This document shows positions 1-7,246 of a stretch of DNA of 64,000 nt, piece by piece; the stretch's first letter is position 1; every line of letters starts with the position of its first letter. Under the pieces are notes generated by a model. That model searched no databases. It had not been told where the DNA came from and worked only from the letters and a program-made list of their open reading frames with translations. Origin of the DNA: Virgibacillus halotolerans. Its GTDB lineage: Bacteria > Bacillota > Bacilli > Bacillales > Amphibacillaceae. The stretch covers positions 62,001-126,000 of the forward strand of contig NZ_JAFBEA010000010.1 of the NCBI RefSeq assembly GCF_016908515.1, read 5' to 3'. The position numbers were made by a program, and so were the translations under genes.

Positions 1-93
1 ATTCATATCATCCCATGAAAATGTCTCACGCATTTTATCATAGTTTTGCAGATTATAGTCCCCTTCACTTGCAGGAATACGCTTCATATCCAT
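1..93 (-). CDS. acsA: acetyl-CoA synthetase-like protein, N-terminus only (cut by window edge)
   Basis: Only the first 31 codons are inside the window. The start MDMKRIPASEGDYNLQNY resembles the N-terminus of Bacillus AcsA, including the EGD.NL.NY pattern, so the product is probably an AMP-forming acetate-CoA ligase that activates acetate in the cytoplasm. The ATG at 93 is preceded by GGGGTGAT. A second in-frame ATG at 87 is an alternative with better spacing. No catalytic motif is visible in this fragment, so the call rests on N-terminal similarity alone. Confidence 0.5.
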   Translation of the reverse strand, partial: MDMKRIPASEGDYNLQNYDKMRETFSWDDMN

Positions 94-235
94 CCAATCA
101 CCCCATCGTTATTAATTTGAAATCGTTTGCAATAAATTGACCAGACATATTATTACAAATTATATAAGTATTCTGCTGACAAATTCTATTTTAGAACATT
201 TCGTGACATTTTGAAAGTATTTCATGATATAAATG

Positions 236-276
236 AAAAAACCACTTGAACAAGTAGCACCTGTTCAAGTGGTTTT
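236..276 (-). terminator. intrinsic terminator of the symporter gene
   Basis: A perfect 13-bp inverted repeat (AACCACTTGAACA and its complement, 9-nt loop) lies directly after the stop codon of the minus-strand symporter gene and runs into a T tract on that strand. Confidence 0.85.
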
Positions 277-277
277 C

Positions 278-1507
278 CTATCTCGAGGCTGCTTTTTCCT
301 CAAGTCGCTTTTCTCTTTCAGAAATAATATAAGCACATGCCGCATCACCAGTAATATTAAGTGAAGTCCGCAGCATATCAAGTAATCGATCGACACCAAT
401 AATGAGGGCAATACCTTCGACAGGTAAGCCGACCTGCTGTAACACCATTGCTAGCATAATTAAACCTACGCCTGGAACTCCTGCTGTTCCAATACTAGCT
501 AATGTTGCTGTTAAAATGATCATGATGATATCTGTAAAGCCCAATGTTTGAGCATACACTTGGGCGATAAATACTGTCGCAACCGCCTGCATAATACCTG
601 TCCCGTCCATATTAATGGTTGCACCAAGCGGCTGTACAAAACTACTAATCTCTTTTTTAACACCCAGATTTTCCTGCGCAGCCTTCATCGAAACAGGCAA
701 TGTTGCATTGGAACTGGATGTACTAAAGCCCAGTGAGATAGCAGGGAAAAACCCTTTATAAAATTTAAGCGGGTTACCCTTGCCGAGGCCCCAGATGGCT
801 AAGCTATATGTCACTGCGCCATGGATGAACAACGCTAAAATGACGGTGACCATATACATCGCCATAGAACCCAATGCGCCAAGTCCTGCCCCACCGATTG
901 CAGAAGCGATCAGGGCAAAAGCGCCATAGGGTGCTGTTTTCATAACCAAATTAACAAGATACATAAAAATCTCATTTATTTGTTCAAACAATCGATAAAC
1001 AGCGCTTGTCTTCTCTCCAAGAACAGCAAGTGCCAAACCAATGAAAACAGCAAATGCAATAATCTGTAGCATATCACCCGAAGCCAAGGAGTTGACCGGA
1101 TTATCCGGGATGATATTAATCAATGTATCCATAATAGGCGGAGCTGATTCTGCTTCATACTCCGCATTGCTCACATCAAAGACACCAGCTTTTCCTGGTT
1201 CTAATAGGTACGCCAATCCTATACCAATACTAAGAGCGATTGCTGTTGTTACAAGGAAGAAGGTAATCGTTTGAATACCAATTTTACCCAGTTTAGCAGG
1301 TTCACCTAACCCCGCTGTACCTAGTACAATCGAAACAAAAACAATCGGAACTACAATCATCATAATAAGGTTTATAAATATTTGACCAACTGGATCAAGT
1401 ACATAAGTATCTGCTGCTGAAAATATATTCTCAGGAACAAAAGTAAAGCCGATGCCAACGATAACACCGAGTATAAGAGCGATAATTATCTTTTTTGTTA
1501 GACTCAT
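278..1507 (-). CDS. dicarboxylate/amino acid:cation symporter (DAACS family)
   Basis: A 409-residue integral membrane protein of the sodium- or proton-coupled glutamate/aspartate/dicarboxylate symporter family (GltP/GltT/DctA type). Family landmarks are present in order: the serine-rich re-entrant loop near residue 264 (STSSSNATLP), the NMDGT motif near 299, the GTAGVPG hairpin near 340, and the substrate-binding helix with DRLLDMLRTSLNITGD near 373. The start at 1507 (MSLTKK) is chosen because AAAGGA lies 9 nt upstream; the open frame extends 38 codons further but lacks conserved residues there. It appears monocistronic with its own terminator. Substrate (glutamate, aspartate or C4-dicarboxylate) cannot be told from sequence. 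Confidence 0.85.
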   Translation of the reverse strand: MSLTKKIIIALILGVIVGIGFTFVPENIFSAADTYVLDPVGQIFINLIMMIVVPIVFVSIVLGTAGLGEPAKLGKIGIQTITFFLVTTAIALSIGIGLAYLLEPGKAGVFDVSNAEYEAESAPPIMDTLINIIPDNPVNSLASGDMLQIIAFAVFIGLALAVLGEKTSAVYRLFEQINEIFMYLVNLVMKTAPYGAFALIASAIGGAGLGALGSMAMYMVTVILALFIHGAVTYSLAIWGLGKGNPLKFYKGFFPAISLGFSTSSSNATLPVSMKAAQENLGVKKEISSFVQPLGATINMDGTGIMQAVATVFIAQVYAQTLGFTDIIMIILTATLASIGTAGVPGVGLIMLAMVLQQVGLPVEGIALIIGVDRLLDMLRTSLNITGDAACAYIISEREKRLEEKAASR

Positions 1508-1843
1508 ATCATTCATTCCTTTCTCGTTATAAAATTGTGACGAATCTACTGAATATTTAGGGACCAAGGGTGGGTTACACTTTACATGAGTAGGTGACTT
1601 CAGACAAGGTAAAACATACAATATGGAAAGCCTATGAACTGTCTAGGTTAGTGACATTGCTTTATGGTATACAATAGTAAGAGAAGCTGATCATTCTCAT
1701 TGAGCCACACAAAAGACAATATACTGTAGGATTATATCTGTATTTTTTTGGAAAATCAATTATTGTTTTACATACAACCTGCTTTTCCACTTGTAATATG
1801 CATCGTGGCTATTGTAAAATTAATTCTAAAGAGGTGAAGCGAT
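1508..1843. other. divergent intergenic region, no gene recognised
   Basis: This gap separates the minus-strand symporter from the plus-strand MerR-like gene, so promoters for both must lie here. The region is AT-rich. I see no convincing operator, RNA motif or repeat in it. Confidence 0.4.
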
Positions 1844-2368
1844 ATGGATAACGATATACATGGGGATGAAAAGGTCTATACTACGAAAGAAATCGCCACA
1901 TTATTAGATATGGCGATCTCTACAGTAAGGAAATATGCACAGCATCTGGAAAAGTCCGGTTACACCATTCATAAAACCGCTAGTAAGGCAAGGGCATTTT
2001 CCGAAAATGATATTATGATATTAAGGTATTTAAAAGATTTAAGGGATAAAACAAACATCACAGTGGAGCAAGCCACAAGCATTGTCATTGAAAGATTTGG
2101 AAAAGAAGAGGCGTCAGCTATCCATTCCAACCATTCACCTACAGACACGCCAGATGAAGCGAATTATAAGGAAATGGAAGAGAAAATAAACAAGCAGGCT
2201 GAACAAATAAAAGTATTGTCTGCAAGGTTAGATGAGATAGAGAAACAAAGTAACAGAAGATATAAGCTATTAATAGAAAATATGAAAAAGCTGCTAGGCG
2301 CATTGAAGGTGCTATTAAAGGAGAATAAAAAGAAGAAGCATTGGATTGCTCGTATTTTCAGCAAGTAA
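1844..2368 (+). CDS. MerR-like HTH protein with C-terminal coiled coil (DUF3967-type)
   Basis: A 174-residue protein. Residues 11-75 look like a MerR-type winged helix (YTTKEIATLLDMAISTVRKY followed by a recognition/wing segment with FSENDIMILRYLKDL). Residues about 105-165 are rich in Lys, Glu and Leu and look like a coiled coil ending in a very basic tail (KENKKKKHW). This layout resembles DUF3967 proteins of Bacillaceae plasmids and chromosomes and, more distantly, RacA-like DNA-binding proteins. A strong RBS (AAAGAGGTGAAG) precedes the ATG. Its target is unknown. It lies against the fork direction, convergent with a tRNA-Arg gene five bases away, which is compatible with a transferred segment but does not prove it. 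Confidence 0.65.
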   Translation: MDNDIHGDEKVYTTKEIATLLDMAISTVRKYAQHLEKSGYTIHKTASKARAFSENDIMILRYLKDLRDKTNITVEQATSIVIERFGKEEASAIHSNHSPTDTPDEANYKEMEEKINKQAEQIKVLSARLDEIEKQSNRRYKLLIENMKKLLGALKVLLKENKKKKHWIARIFSK

Positions 2369-2373
2369 CCAAA

Positions 2374-2446
2374 TGGCCCCGGCAGGATTCGAACCTGCGA
2401 CACCTGGTTTAGGAAACCAGTGCTCTATCCCCTGAGCTACGGAGCC
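2374..2446 (-). tRNA. tRNA-Arg (anticodon CCU)
   Basis: A full cloverleaf can be drawn on the minus strand. The acceptor GGCTCCG pairs with CGGGGCC, the D arm is GCTCAGGGGATAGAGC, the anticodon stem CTGGT/ACCAG encloses the loop TTCCTAA with anticodon CCT, and the T arm contains GGTTCGAATCC. The discriminator is A. The 3' CCA is not encoded. Confidence 0.95.
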
Positions 2447-2583
2447 GAATAAACGTAACATGATCTATTATACAAAAAAAACCAGTAAAAGAAAAGCATC
2501 AATATTTTTCCATGGAATACATCGATTTACTATGCTAAAATTTATAAAGCGATTTAGATTTGTTTTTGATCGGAGGAGTAAGC

Positions 2584-3231
2584 ATGACAGAAGTTCCTTT
2601 TATTGCTATAGAAGGACCGATTGGAATTGGAAAGACATCCCTCGCCAGAAAAATTTCTGCCCATTTTGATTTTCATTTATTGAAAGAAATTGTCGAGGGA
2701 AACCCATTCCTCGGCAAATTTTATGAGGATATTGAGGCATGGAGTTTTCAGACGGAGATGTTCTTTTTATGCAATCGATTTAAGCAACTAGAAGATATTG
2801 AAACAGCATACTTACATGAAAATAAAGCAGTTGTGGCTGATTATCATATATCCAAAAACATGATTTTTGCAAAACGTACCTTGCAAGCGGACAAATTCGA
2901 CAAGTATGAACAAATTTATCAGATACTCACGAAAGACATGCCTTTACCAAATATGATGATTTATCTGCATGCAAGTCTCGATACAATTATGGAGCGCATT
3001 CATCAACGCGGTCGAGATGTTGAACAAAATATAAAAGATACCTATCTTGCCGGGCTTATACAGGATTACGAGGACTATATGAATGAATTTGAAGTATTAC
3101 ATCCGAATATCCCCTTGATACGAATTAATGGGGACAAAACGGACTTTGTACGCTACCAAAATGATTTAGATCCGATTATTGAAATCGTAACGGACCATTT
3201 ACAAGGTAATGTAGCTGCAAACAAGCGATAA
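2584..3231 (+). CDS. dgk: deoxyguanosine kinase
   Basis: A 215-residue cytosolic deoxynucleoside kinase that phosphorylates purine deoxynucleosides (deoxyguanosine) for dNTP salvage. The P-loop GPIGIGKTS is at residues 11-19, the substrate/lid region includes RGRDVEQN, and the DYHISKN segment matches the DRS/ERS-type motif of this family. The start at 2584 follows CGGAGGAG; an upstream in-frame ATG at 2560 lacks a ribosome-binding site. It is followed 24 nt later by dck. In Bacillus the same pair (yaaG, yaaF) sits near serS on the strand opposite dnaA, as here. Confidence 0.88.
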   Translation: MTEVPFIAIEGPIGIGKTSLARKISAHFDFHLLKEIVEGNPFLGKFYEDIEAWSFQTEMFFLCNRFKQLEDIETAYLHENKAVVADYHISKNMIFAKRTLQADKFDKYEQIYQILTKDMPLPNMMIYLHASLDTIMERIHQRGRDVEQNIKDTYLAGLIQDYEDYMNEFEVLHPNIPLIRINGDKTDFVRYQNDLDPIIEIVTDHLQGNVAANKR

Positions 3232-3255
3232 CAGGTAACGAAGGAGTACACTAAC

Positions 3256-3939
3256 ATGAATCTTAGAGAAAAATACCTCATACCAAATGACAGCATTATT
3301 ACGATAGCTGGTACCGTCGGGGTCGGAAAATCAACCATGACAAAAGCATTGGCACATGCTTTGAAATTTAAAACCTCCTTTGAAAAGGTAGATACGAATC
3401 CTTATTTGGAAAGCTTTTATGCAGACTTTGAACGCTGGAGTTTTCATTTACAAGTGTATTTCCTAGCGGAGCGGTTCAAGGAACAAAAGAAAATATTTGA
3501 ATATGGCGGCGGGTTCATTCAAGACCGTTCCATCTATGAAGACACCGGTATTTTTGCAAAAATGCACTTTGATAATGGCACCATGTCGCAAACAGATTAT
3601 GAAACTTATACAAACCTGTTTGAGGCGATGGTAATGACACCTTATTTTCCCCATCCAGACCTACTCATTTATCTAGAGGGCTCACTTGATGAGGTGTTGG
3701 AACGAATCCAGGTACGTGGTCGTGATATGGAGAAGAATACACCAATTGCTTATTGGGAAGAGATGTATACGCGCTATGAAGATTGGATTAACAACTTTAA
3801 CGCCTGTCCGATATTGCGAATTAATATTTCCGACTATGATTTAATAGAAAAAGAGCAATCAATTGAACCCATTTTGGAGAAAATCGGTCATTTTATTCAG
3901 CAATCCCGGCGCTGGAAGTCACGCGAAGTAATAAAATAA
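3256..3939 (+). CDS. dck: deoxyadenosine/deoxycytidine kinase
   Basis: A 227-residue deoxynucleoside kinase, partner of dgk in deoxynucleoside salvage. The P-loop GTVGVGKST is at residues 19-27, the QDRSIYEDTGIFAK segment carries the family DRS motif, and the lid reads RGRDMEKN. The start is supported by GAAGGAG upstream. It is the last gene of the dgk-dck operon and is followed by a strong terminator. The dgk/dck split rests on order and similarity to the Bacillus pair. Confidence 0.88.
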   Translation: MNLREKYLIPNDSIITIAGTVGVGKSTMTKALAHALKFKTSFEKVDTNPYLESFYADFERWSFHLQVYFLAERFKEQKKIFEYGGGFIQDRSIYEDTGIFAKMHFDNGTMSQTDYETYTNLFEAMVMTPYFPHPDLLIYLEGSLDEVLERIQVRGRDMEKNTPIAYWEEMYTRYEDWINNFNACPILRINISDYDLIEKEQSIEPILEKIGHFIQQSRRWKSREVIK

Positions 3940-3942
3940 TGT

Positions 3943-3993
3943 AAAAAAAGGTTATCCCAGACAGCACTTTTGCTTTCTGAGATAACCTTTTTT
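3943..3993 (+). terminator. intrinsic terminator after dck
   Basis: GGTTATC(C)CAGA pairs with TCTGAGATAACC, flanked by an A run on the left and a T run on the right, so it can act in both directions. Confidence 0.9.
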
Positions 3994-4001
3994 GTTTTAA
4001 G

Positions 4002-4076
4002 TATAACTACTTTCTTACGACATAAATGCAACTAAGGCACGCGCCTAAAGTCTTGGCGTATGCCAAGTTTTCTAAT
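4002..4076 (+). repeat. intergenic repeat, family 3 second module
   Basis: This stretch (CTTTCTTACGACATAAATGCAACTAAGG, a variable hairpin GGCACGCGCC...GGCGTATGCC, then AAGTTTTCTAAT, written here in parts) matches the stretch just before soj at 37481-37553, and a shorter form lies at 52750-52773. The flanks match while the central hairpin differs in sequence. Confidence 0.55.
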
Positions 4077-4128
4077 GCTGCTTCTTCTTGGCGCTTTGAT
4101 CATAATATGTATCCATCAGACCCATTTT

Positions 4129-4944
4129 TTAATCCATATTACCTAATTCAATTGAACGCTCACGGGCACTCTGAACACATTCCATAATGATTTGTTGAAA
4201 GTCATGACCTTCTAATACTTCGATACCAGCATGTGTCGTTCCTGCTGGGCTGGTTATTTTTTTTCGTAATTCAGCCGCTGACTCTCCCGACTGCTTTAGC
4301 ATTTCTCCAGCGCCGACTACCGTTTGTGTGATAAGGTCCATCGCGGTACTTTTATCCAGTCCCGCGTCTACAGCAGCCTTTTCCATCGCTTCTACTAAAT
4401 AATAAATATAGGCGGGACCACTTCCGGAAATACCTGTGACCGTGTGCATATCCGCTTCATTTACTATCGTTGTTGTACCTATAGTGTTAAATAACTCCTC
4501 CGCTTCCCCTAGATGTTCATCTGTCGCATACTTTCCAGCAGAAATAGCTGTTGCTGAATGGCTAATTGTTGCTGATGTGTTAGGCATCGCGCGTACCACC
4601 GGTGCATCATTACCAATTAAATCGGAAATATGCTCCGTTGAAACTCCAGCAATAACAGAAATGATTAACTGGTTTGGTTTAACATACATTTTAATTGATT
4701 CCACAGCATCTTTTAAATCACATGGTTTGGTGGAAAGGATAATAATATCTGTATTCAATATCACCGCTTCTTTGTCCATTAAAGGCTGTATCTGATATTT
4801 CTGTTCCAGACGCTCCAAACGTTCTCGATTACTTTTATTTGTCGCAACAATCTTACCTTTTTTTAAGATTTGTGCCTTAACAATTCCCGAAATAATGGCC
4901 TCTGCCATTGAGCCTGCGCCGATAAATGCCAGTTTTTTACTCAT
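4129..4944 (-). CDS. proC: pyrroline-5-carboxylate reductase
   Basis: A 271-residue enzyme catalysing the last step of proline synthesis, NAD(P)H-dependent reduction of 1-pyrroline-5-carboxylate. The N-terminal Rossmann motif reads GAGSMAEAI (residues 9-17), and the family signature appears as VTGISGSGPAYIYYL, followed by the C-terminal dimerisation helices with SPAGTTHAGIEVLE. AAGGAGGT precedes the start. Expression is probably controlled by the proline T-box directly upstream, which supports a biosynthetic role. Bacillus has several paralogues (proI, proG, proH); which one this matches is not resolved. Confidence 0.92.
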   Translation of the reverse strand: MSKKLAFIGAGSMAEAIISGIVKAQILKKGKIVATNKSNRERLERLEQKYQIQPLMDKEAVILNTDIIILSTKPCDLKDAVESIKMYVKPNQLIISVIAGVSTEHISDLIGNDAPVVRAMPNTSATISHSATAISAGKYATDEHLGEAEELFNTIGTTTIVNEADMHTVTGISGSGPAYIYYLVEAMEKAAVDAGLDKSTAMDLITQTVVGAGEMLKQSGESAAELRKKITSPAGTTHAGIEVLEGHDFQQIIMECVQSARERSIELGNMD

Positions 4945-5001
4945 TTATATTACCTCCTTATAATGGGTAAACTAAAATCAACTTATTTTCTGTATGAAAC
5001 A

Positions 5002-5306
5002 TAAAAAACTCATGTCATCCCTATGAAAAGGACGAAATGAGTTTCCGCGGTACCACCTAATTTAGCATCCCTAAAGAGGGGTGCTCTGCTTCTATTGATA
5101 ACACAGTTCAACTGTGGTTAGTTGTTAACTAACGACTCCCAGGTAGGTTCATACATGCTATGATTGATGGAATCTTTCAGCCGGTGAATTCCACTCTCTT
5201 TCAAATACCATTGTATTACTAATCTGATCAATGTCTTTTTAATTTAATTGTATTGCTTAAACTGATAAAAAATACAATTTATCAGGAGATCAGTATAAGC
5301 TAAGTT
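5002..5306 (-). promoter_or_regulatory. T-box riboswitch, proline specifier, upstream of proC
   Basis: On the minus strand the leader shows a distal Stem I segment (AGAGAGTGGAATTCACC), a specifier region GAA-CCT-ACC with CCT at 5147-5145 (a proline codon), and the T-box sequence TAGGTGGTACCGCGG at 5044-5060. This is followed by a terminator hairpin (ACTCATTTCGTCC/GGGATGACATGAGT) and TTTTTT. In the T-box mechanism, uncharged tRNA-Pro would stabilise the antiterminator and allow proC transcription. The specifier is read from the usual GAA-NNN-ACC context. Confidence 0.92.
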
Positions 5307-5313
5307 TCCTAAT

Positions 5314-5342
5314 AATATATGCTTTTATAAGATTATTGTCAA
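5314..5342 (-). promoter_or_regulatory. sigma-A promoter for the proC T-box transcript
   Basis: A perfect -35 TTGACA (5342-5337) and -10 TATATT (5319-5314) are separated by 17 nt, placing +1 near 5307, just ahead of the T-box. Confidence 0.8.
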
Positions 5343-5349
5343 GATAACT

Positions 5350-5379
5350 TTGTCATATACCTATAAATTCAGGTATACT
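5350..5379 (+). promoter_or_regulatory. sigma-A promoter for the small alarmone synthetase gene
   Basis: The -35 TTGTCA (5350-5355) and -10 TATACT (5374-5379) are separated by 18 nt. It is divergent from the proC promoter; the two -35 boxes are 7 nt apart. Confidence 0.65.
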
Positions 5380-5415
5380 AAGCCTGAAAGAATAAGAAAG
5401 TAGGTGCTATTTCCT

Positions 5416-6150
5416 ATGGAAACAGATCAATTACAGCAATTAAAACTAGTGAAAAATGAATTAACTCGGTTTATGATGACCTATAAATTTGGTTTAGACG
5501 AAATGACTACTAAGATAAATATATTACAGGAGGAATTTGAGCATTTAAATGATTATAACCCAATTGAACATATTAAATCACGATTAAAATCTCCGGAAAG
5601 TATATTTAAAAAAGTATATCGGAAGGACTTTGATGTGTCACTTGAATCCATTAAGGAAAACATTCAGGATATCGTAGGCATACGTATTGTCTGTTCCTTT
5701 ATTTCCGATATTTACAAAGTTAGTGAAATGATTCAGCAGCAAAAAGATGTTACGCTCGTCGCATGTAAGGATTATATTAAAAATCCAAAACCGAATGGCT
5801 ATAAAAGTTTGCATCTTATTTTATCCATCCCAGTATTTATGTCCGATCGGGAAGAACAAGTTTATGTTGAAATTCAAATTCGAACAGTTGCAATGGATTT
5901 CTGGGCAAGTCTCGAACATAAAATTTATTATAAATACGATAAGGACATTCCCGAAAATTTAACAGAAGAACTGACAAATGCTGCGACAGTTGCAAATGAG
6001 TTAGATCGCAGAATGGAACAGTTGAATAACGAAGTAAATCATTACAAGAAAGAGGAAGCAAATGATAATGAATTTAACATCTTGCAAATAAATAATGAAA
6101 GTTTCCCATTACCAAGTAACTTGCTTCAATCTTTTCTTAATAAGGATTAA
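5416..6150 (+). CDS. small alarmone synthetase, YwaC/RelP-like (p)ppGpp synthetase
   Basis: A 244-residue single-domain RelA/SpoT synthetase, expected to transfer pyrophosphate from ATP to GDP or GTP in the cytosol. The conserved synthetase features are IVGIRIVCSFISDIY, NPKPNGYKSLHL and the EIQIRTVAMDFWASLEHKIYYK block, which is typical of the YwaC (RelP/SAS2) branch. No hydrolase HD domain or TGS/ACT domain is present. The start at 5416 is preceded by AGGTG; a GTG at 5404 overlaps that RBS and is less likely. The C-terminus is about 35 residues longer than in Bacillus subtilis YwaC (Lys/Glu/Asn-rich, then LPSNLLQSFL). It shares a divergent promoter region with the proline T-box. Confidence 0.87.
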   Translation: METDQLQQLKLVKNELTRFMMTYKFGLDEMTTKINILQEEFEHLNDYNPIEHIKSRLKSPESIFKKVYRKDFDVSLESIKENIQDIVGIRIVCSFISDIYKVSEMIQQQKDVTLVACKDYIKNPKPNGYKSLHLILSIPVFMSDREEQVYVEIQIRTVAMDFWASLEHKIYYKYDKDIPENLTEELTNAATVANELDRRMEQLNNEVNHYKKEEANDNEFNILQINNESFPLPSNLLQSFLNKD

Positions 6151-6161
6151 ATATATTACAA

Positions 6162-6192
6162 AATCCCACTACAACTGTAGTGGGATCTTTTA
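6162..6192 (+). terminator. intrinsic terminator after the alarmone synthetase gene
   Basis: AATCCCACTACA and TGTAGTGGGAT form an 11-bp stem with a two-base loop, followed by CTTTT. Confidence 0.85.
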
Positions 6193-6221
6193 TCTCCAAT
6201 ATTTATGCGCTTGTTTAAAAA

Positions 6222-6314
6222 TGGAGGAGGAAGAGGGATTCGAACCCCCGCGGGCTTTGACACCCCTGTTGGTTTTCAAGACCAATCCCTTCAGCCAGAC
6301 TTGGGTATTCCTCC
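6222..6314 (-). tRNA. tRNA-Ser (anticodon UGA)
   Basis: A class II tRNA on the minus strand. GGAGGAA pairs with TTCCTCC, the anticodon stem TTGGT/ACCAA encloses CTTGAAA (anticodon TGA), there is a long variable arm, and the T arm has GGTTCGAATCC. CCA is encoded. The base at position 73 reads T instead of the usual G of tRNA-Ser. In Bacillus a tRNA-Ser gene lies between serS and dck; here it keeps that relative place, but an iron-uptake block lies between it and serS. Confidence 0.95.
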
Positions 6315-6538
6315 GTGACAACATTTAATAATATACAATATTATCTCCCCCCTGTCAATTCTTTTATGTTTTTTTATTTTCCCCTGTTTAAGTAAGCCCA
6401 TTATTTCATCAAACCCACAATCAATTTCTTTATTTGTTATATAGCTCAACTTGGCTTTTGATAGAGCATTTTTGTCGCTTTTATTTAAACTGCGATATAA
6501 AAGCAAGTTGATTCCCAAGAGGTGTGTTGTTCTGTCGT

Positions 6539-6747
6539 CCAGGATCGATCCGGGCGGATACTTTCCGCGGGTACGGCCTTCGACGCACAGGATGTGCTAG
6601 TGCAGACGTTGCCACAGGACGTGGCGAACTTAGTCTGTCTCATTACACTTTCGGGGGTCTTCGGACACGTGCTGGGACTGCGATTACTCGTCCCACCGAA
6701 AACCATTGTTCCCGCTGGAGTCACCGCCCTCCTCTCACCCGGACTGG
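6539..6747 (+). repeat. modular hairpin repeat (family 1, longest copy)
   Basis: This shares with 39305-39469 and 47181-47380 the core TTTCCGCGGG.ACGGC...GGGGTCTTC.GACACGTGCT...TTCCCGCTGG.AGTC.CCGCC. Its ends are inverted (CCAG...GGGCGG and CCGCCC...CTGG). It also carries two additional hairpins (GCACAGGATGTGC and GCCACAGGACGTGGC) and a third (GGGACTGCGATTACTCGTCCC). The short open frames predicted across it have no family features. I see nothing else in 6315-6538 or 6748-6823. Confidence 0.75.
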
Positions 6748-6823
6748 TTAATGCTATTTACGGGAAGGTACTTTGTCATTTCATCCAGCTAAAGCACGCT
6801 TTTATTGGCAAACGCTATACTTA

Positions 6824-6942
6824 GCGGCCCGTATACACGAAGACTCCTGCGGGAGGAAAGGCATAGGTGAGACCCCGCAGTGCGTAAGCACAAGGAGGCT
6901 CAACAGCCGCCCGCGGAAAGCGTAGTGTATACGGGCTGCGGC
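6824..6942 (-). repeat. modular hairpin repeat (family 2 copy)
   Basis: Outer arms CCCGTATACAC (6828-6838) and GTGTATACGGG (6925-6935) are perfect 11-bp inverted repeats. Between them is the core of a repeat widespread in Bacillaceae: on the minus strand CGCTTTCCGCGGGC, GAGCCTCC, CTGCGGGGTCTCACC and CCCGCAGGAGTCTTCG. A truncated copy in the opposite orientation is at 35173-35230. No further feature is seen in 6943-7115. Confidence 0.8.
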
Positions 6943-7115
6943 CAACTAAGAAACTTATGCGAAAGTTGAGTTATATTGGTATGAGACTGTCAAAATTAAC
7001 GGTTTCACTTCATGCTCAATTTCCAAAAAATATAACAGTTCCCGCGTCGGCAATATTTTTATTACATATATGCAACAGTTATATTTTAACGCCCATTGTA
7101 TTCAATAAAAGGCTA

Positions 7116-7143
7116 TTGCTTTCAAGAAGATATCATGTATAAT
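7116..7143 (+). promoter_or_regulatory. probable promoter of the Fur-controlled reductase/lipoprotein unit
   Basis: A perfect -10 TATAAT (7138-7143) lies 16 nt after a weak -35 TTGCTT (7116-7121). Predicted +1 falls inside the Fur palindrome that starts at 7148. Confidence 0.55.
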
Positions 7144-7147
7144 CAGT

Positions 7148-7188
7148 ACTGGAATGATAATGATAATCATTATCATTATCATTCCAGT
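7148..7188 (+). promoter_or_regulatory. Fur operator within a 41-bp perfect palindrome
   Basis: Twenty bases on each side of the central C at 7168 are exactly complementary. The centre is GATAATCATTATC extended by further TGATAA/TTATCA units, so overlapping 7-1-7 Fur boxes are present. Its place just after the -10 box is where Fur usually represses in Bacillaceae. Confidence 0.88.
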
Positions 7189-7246
7189 GCAATCAAAGTC
7201 ACAGGAACGTTAGTCGTTTACAATACATATACGAGGAGATGTTTCC

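Noticed and set aside
94-235. A catabolite-response element upstream of the acsA-like gene (TGAAAGTATTTCA near 211)
   Set aside because: It lacks the central CG and is one base short of the consensus, so the match is too weak.
2164-2403. A minus-strand open frame beginning MSQVRILPGPF
   Set aside because: It starts inside the tRNA-Arg gene and covers the coiled-coil gene in antisense; it is a translation of tRNA sequence.
6095-6328. A 77-residue open frame reading MEEEEGFEPPRALTPL near its C-terminus
   Set aside because: It runs over the tRNA-Ser gene in antisense; this reading is the well-known false protein produced by tRNA-Ser.
6485-6824. Several overlapping open frames of 75-100 residues on both strands
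   Set aside because: They all fall in the GC-rich hairpin repeat at 6539-6747, have no RBS and no family features.
7148-7188. The 41-bp palindrome as a transcription terminator or CRISPR-like unit
   Set aside because: It is single-copy, has no T tract, follows a -10 box, and its centre is a Fur box; an operator explains it better.
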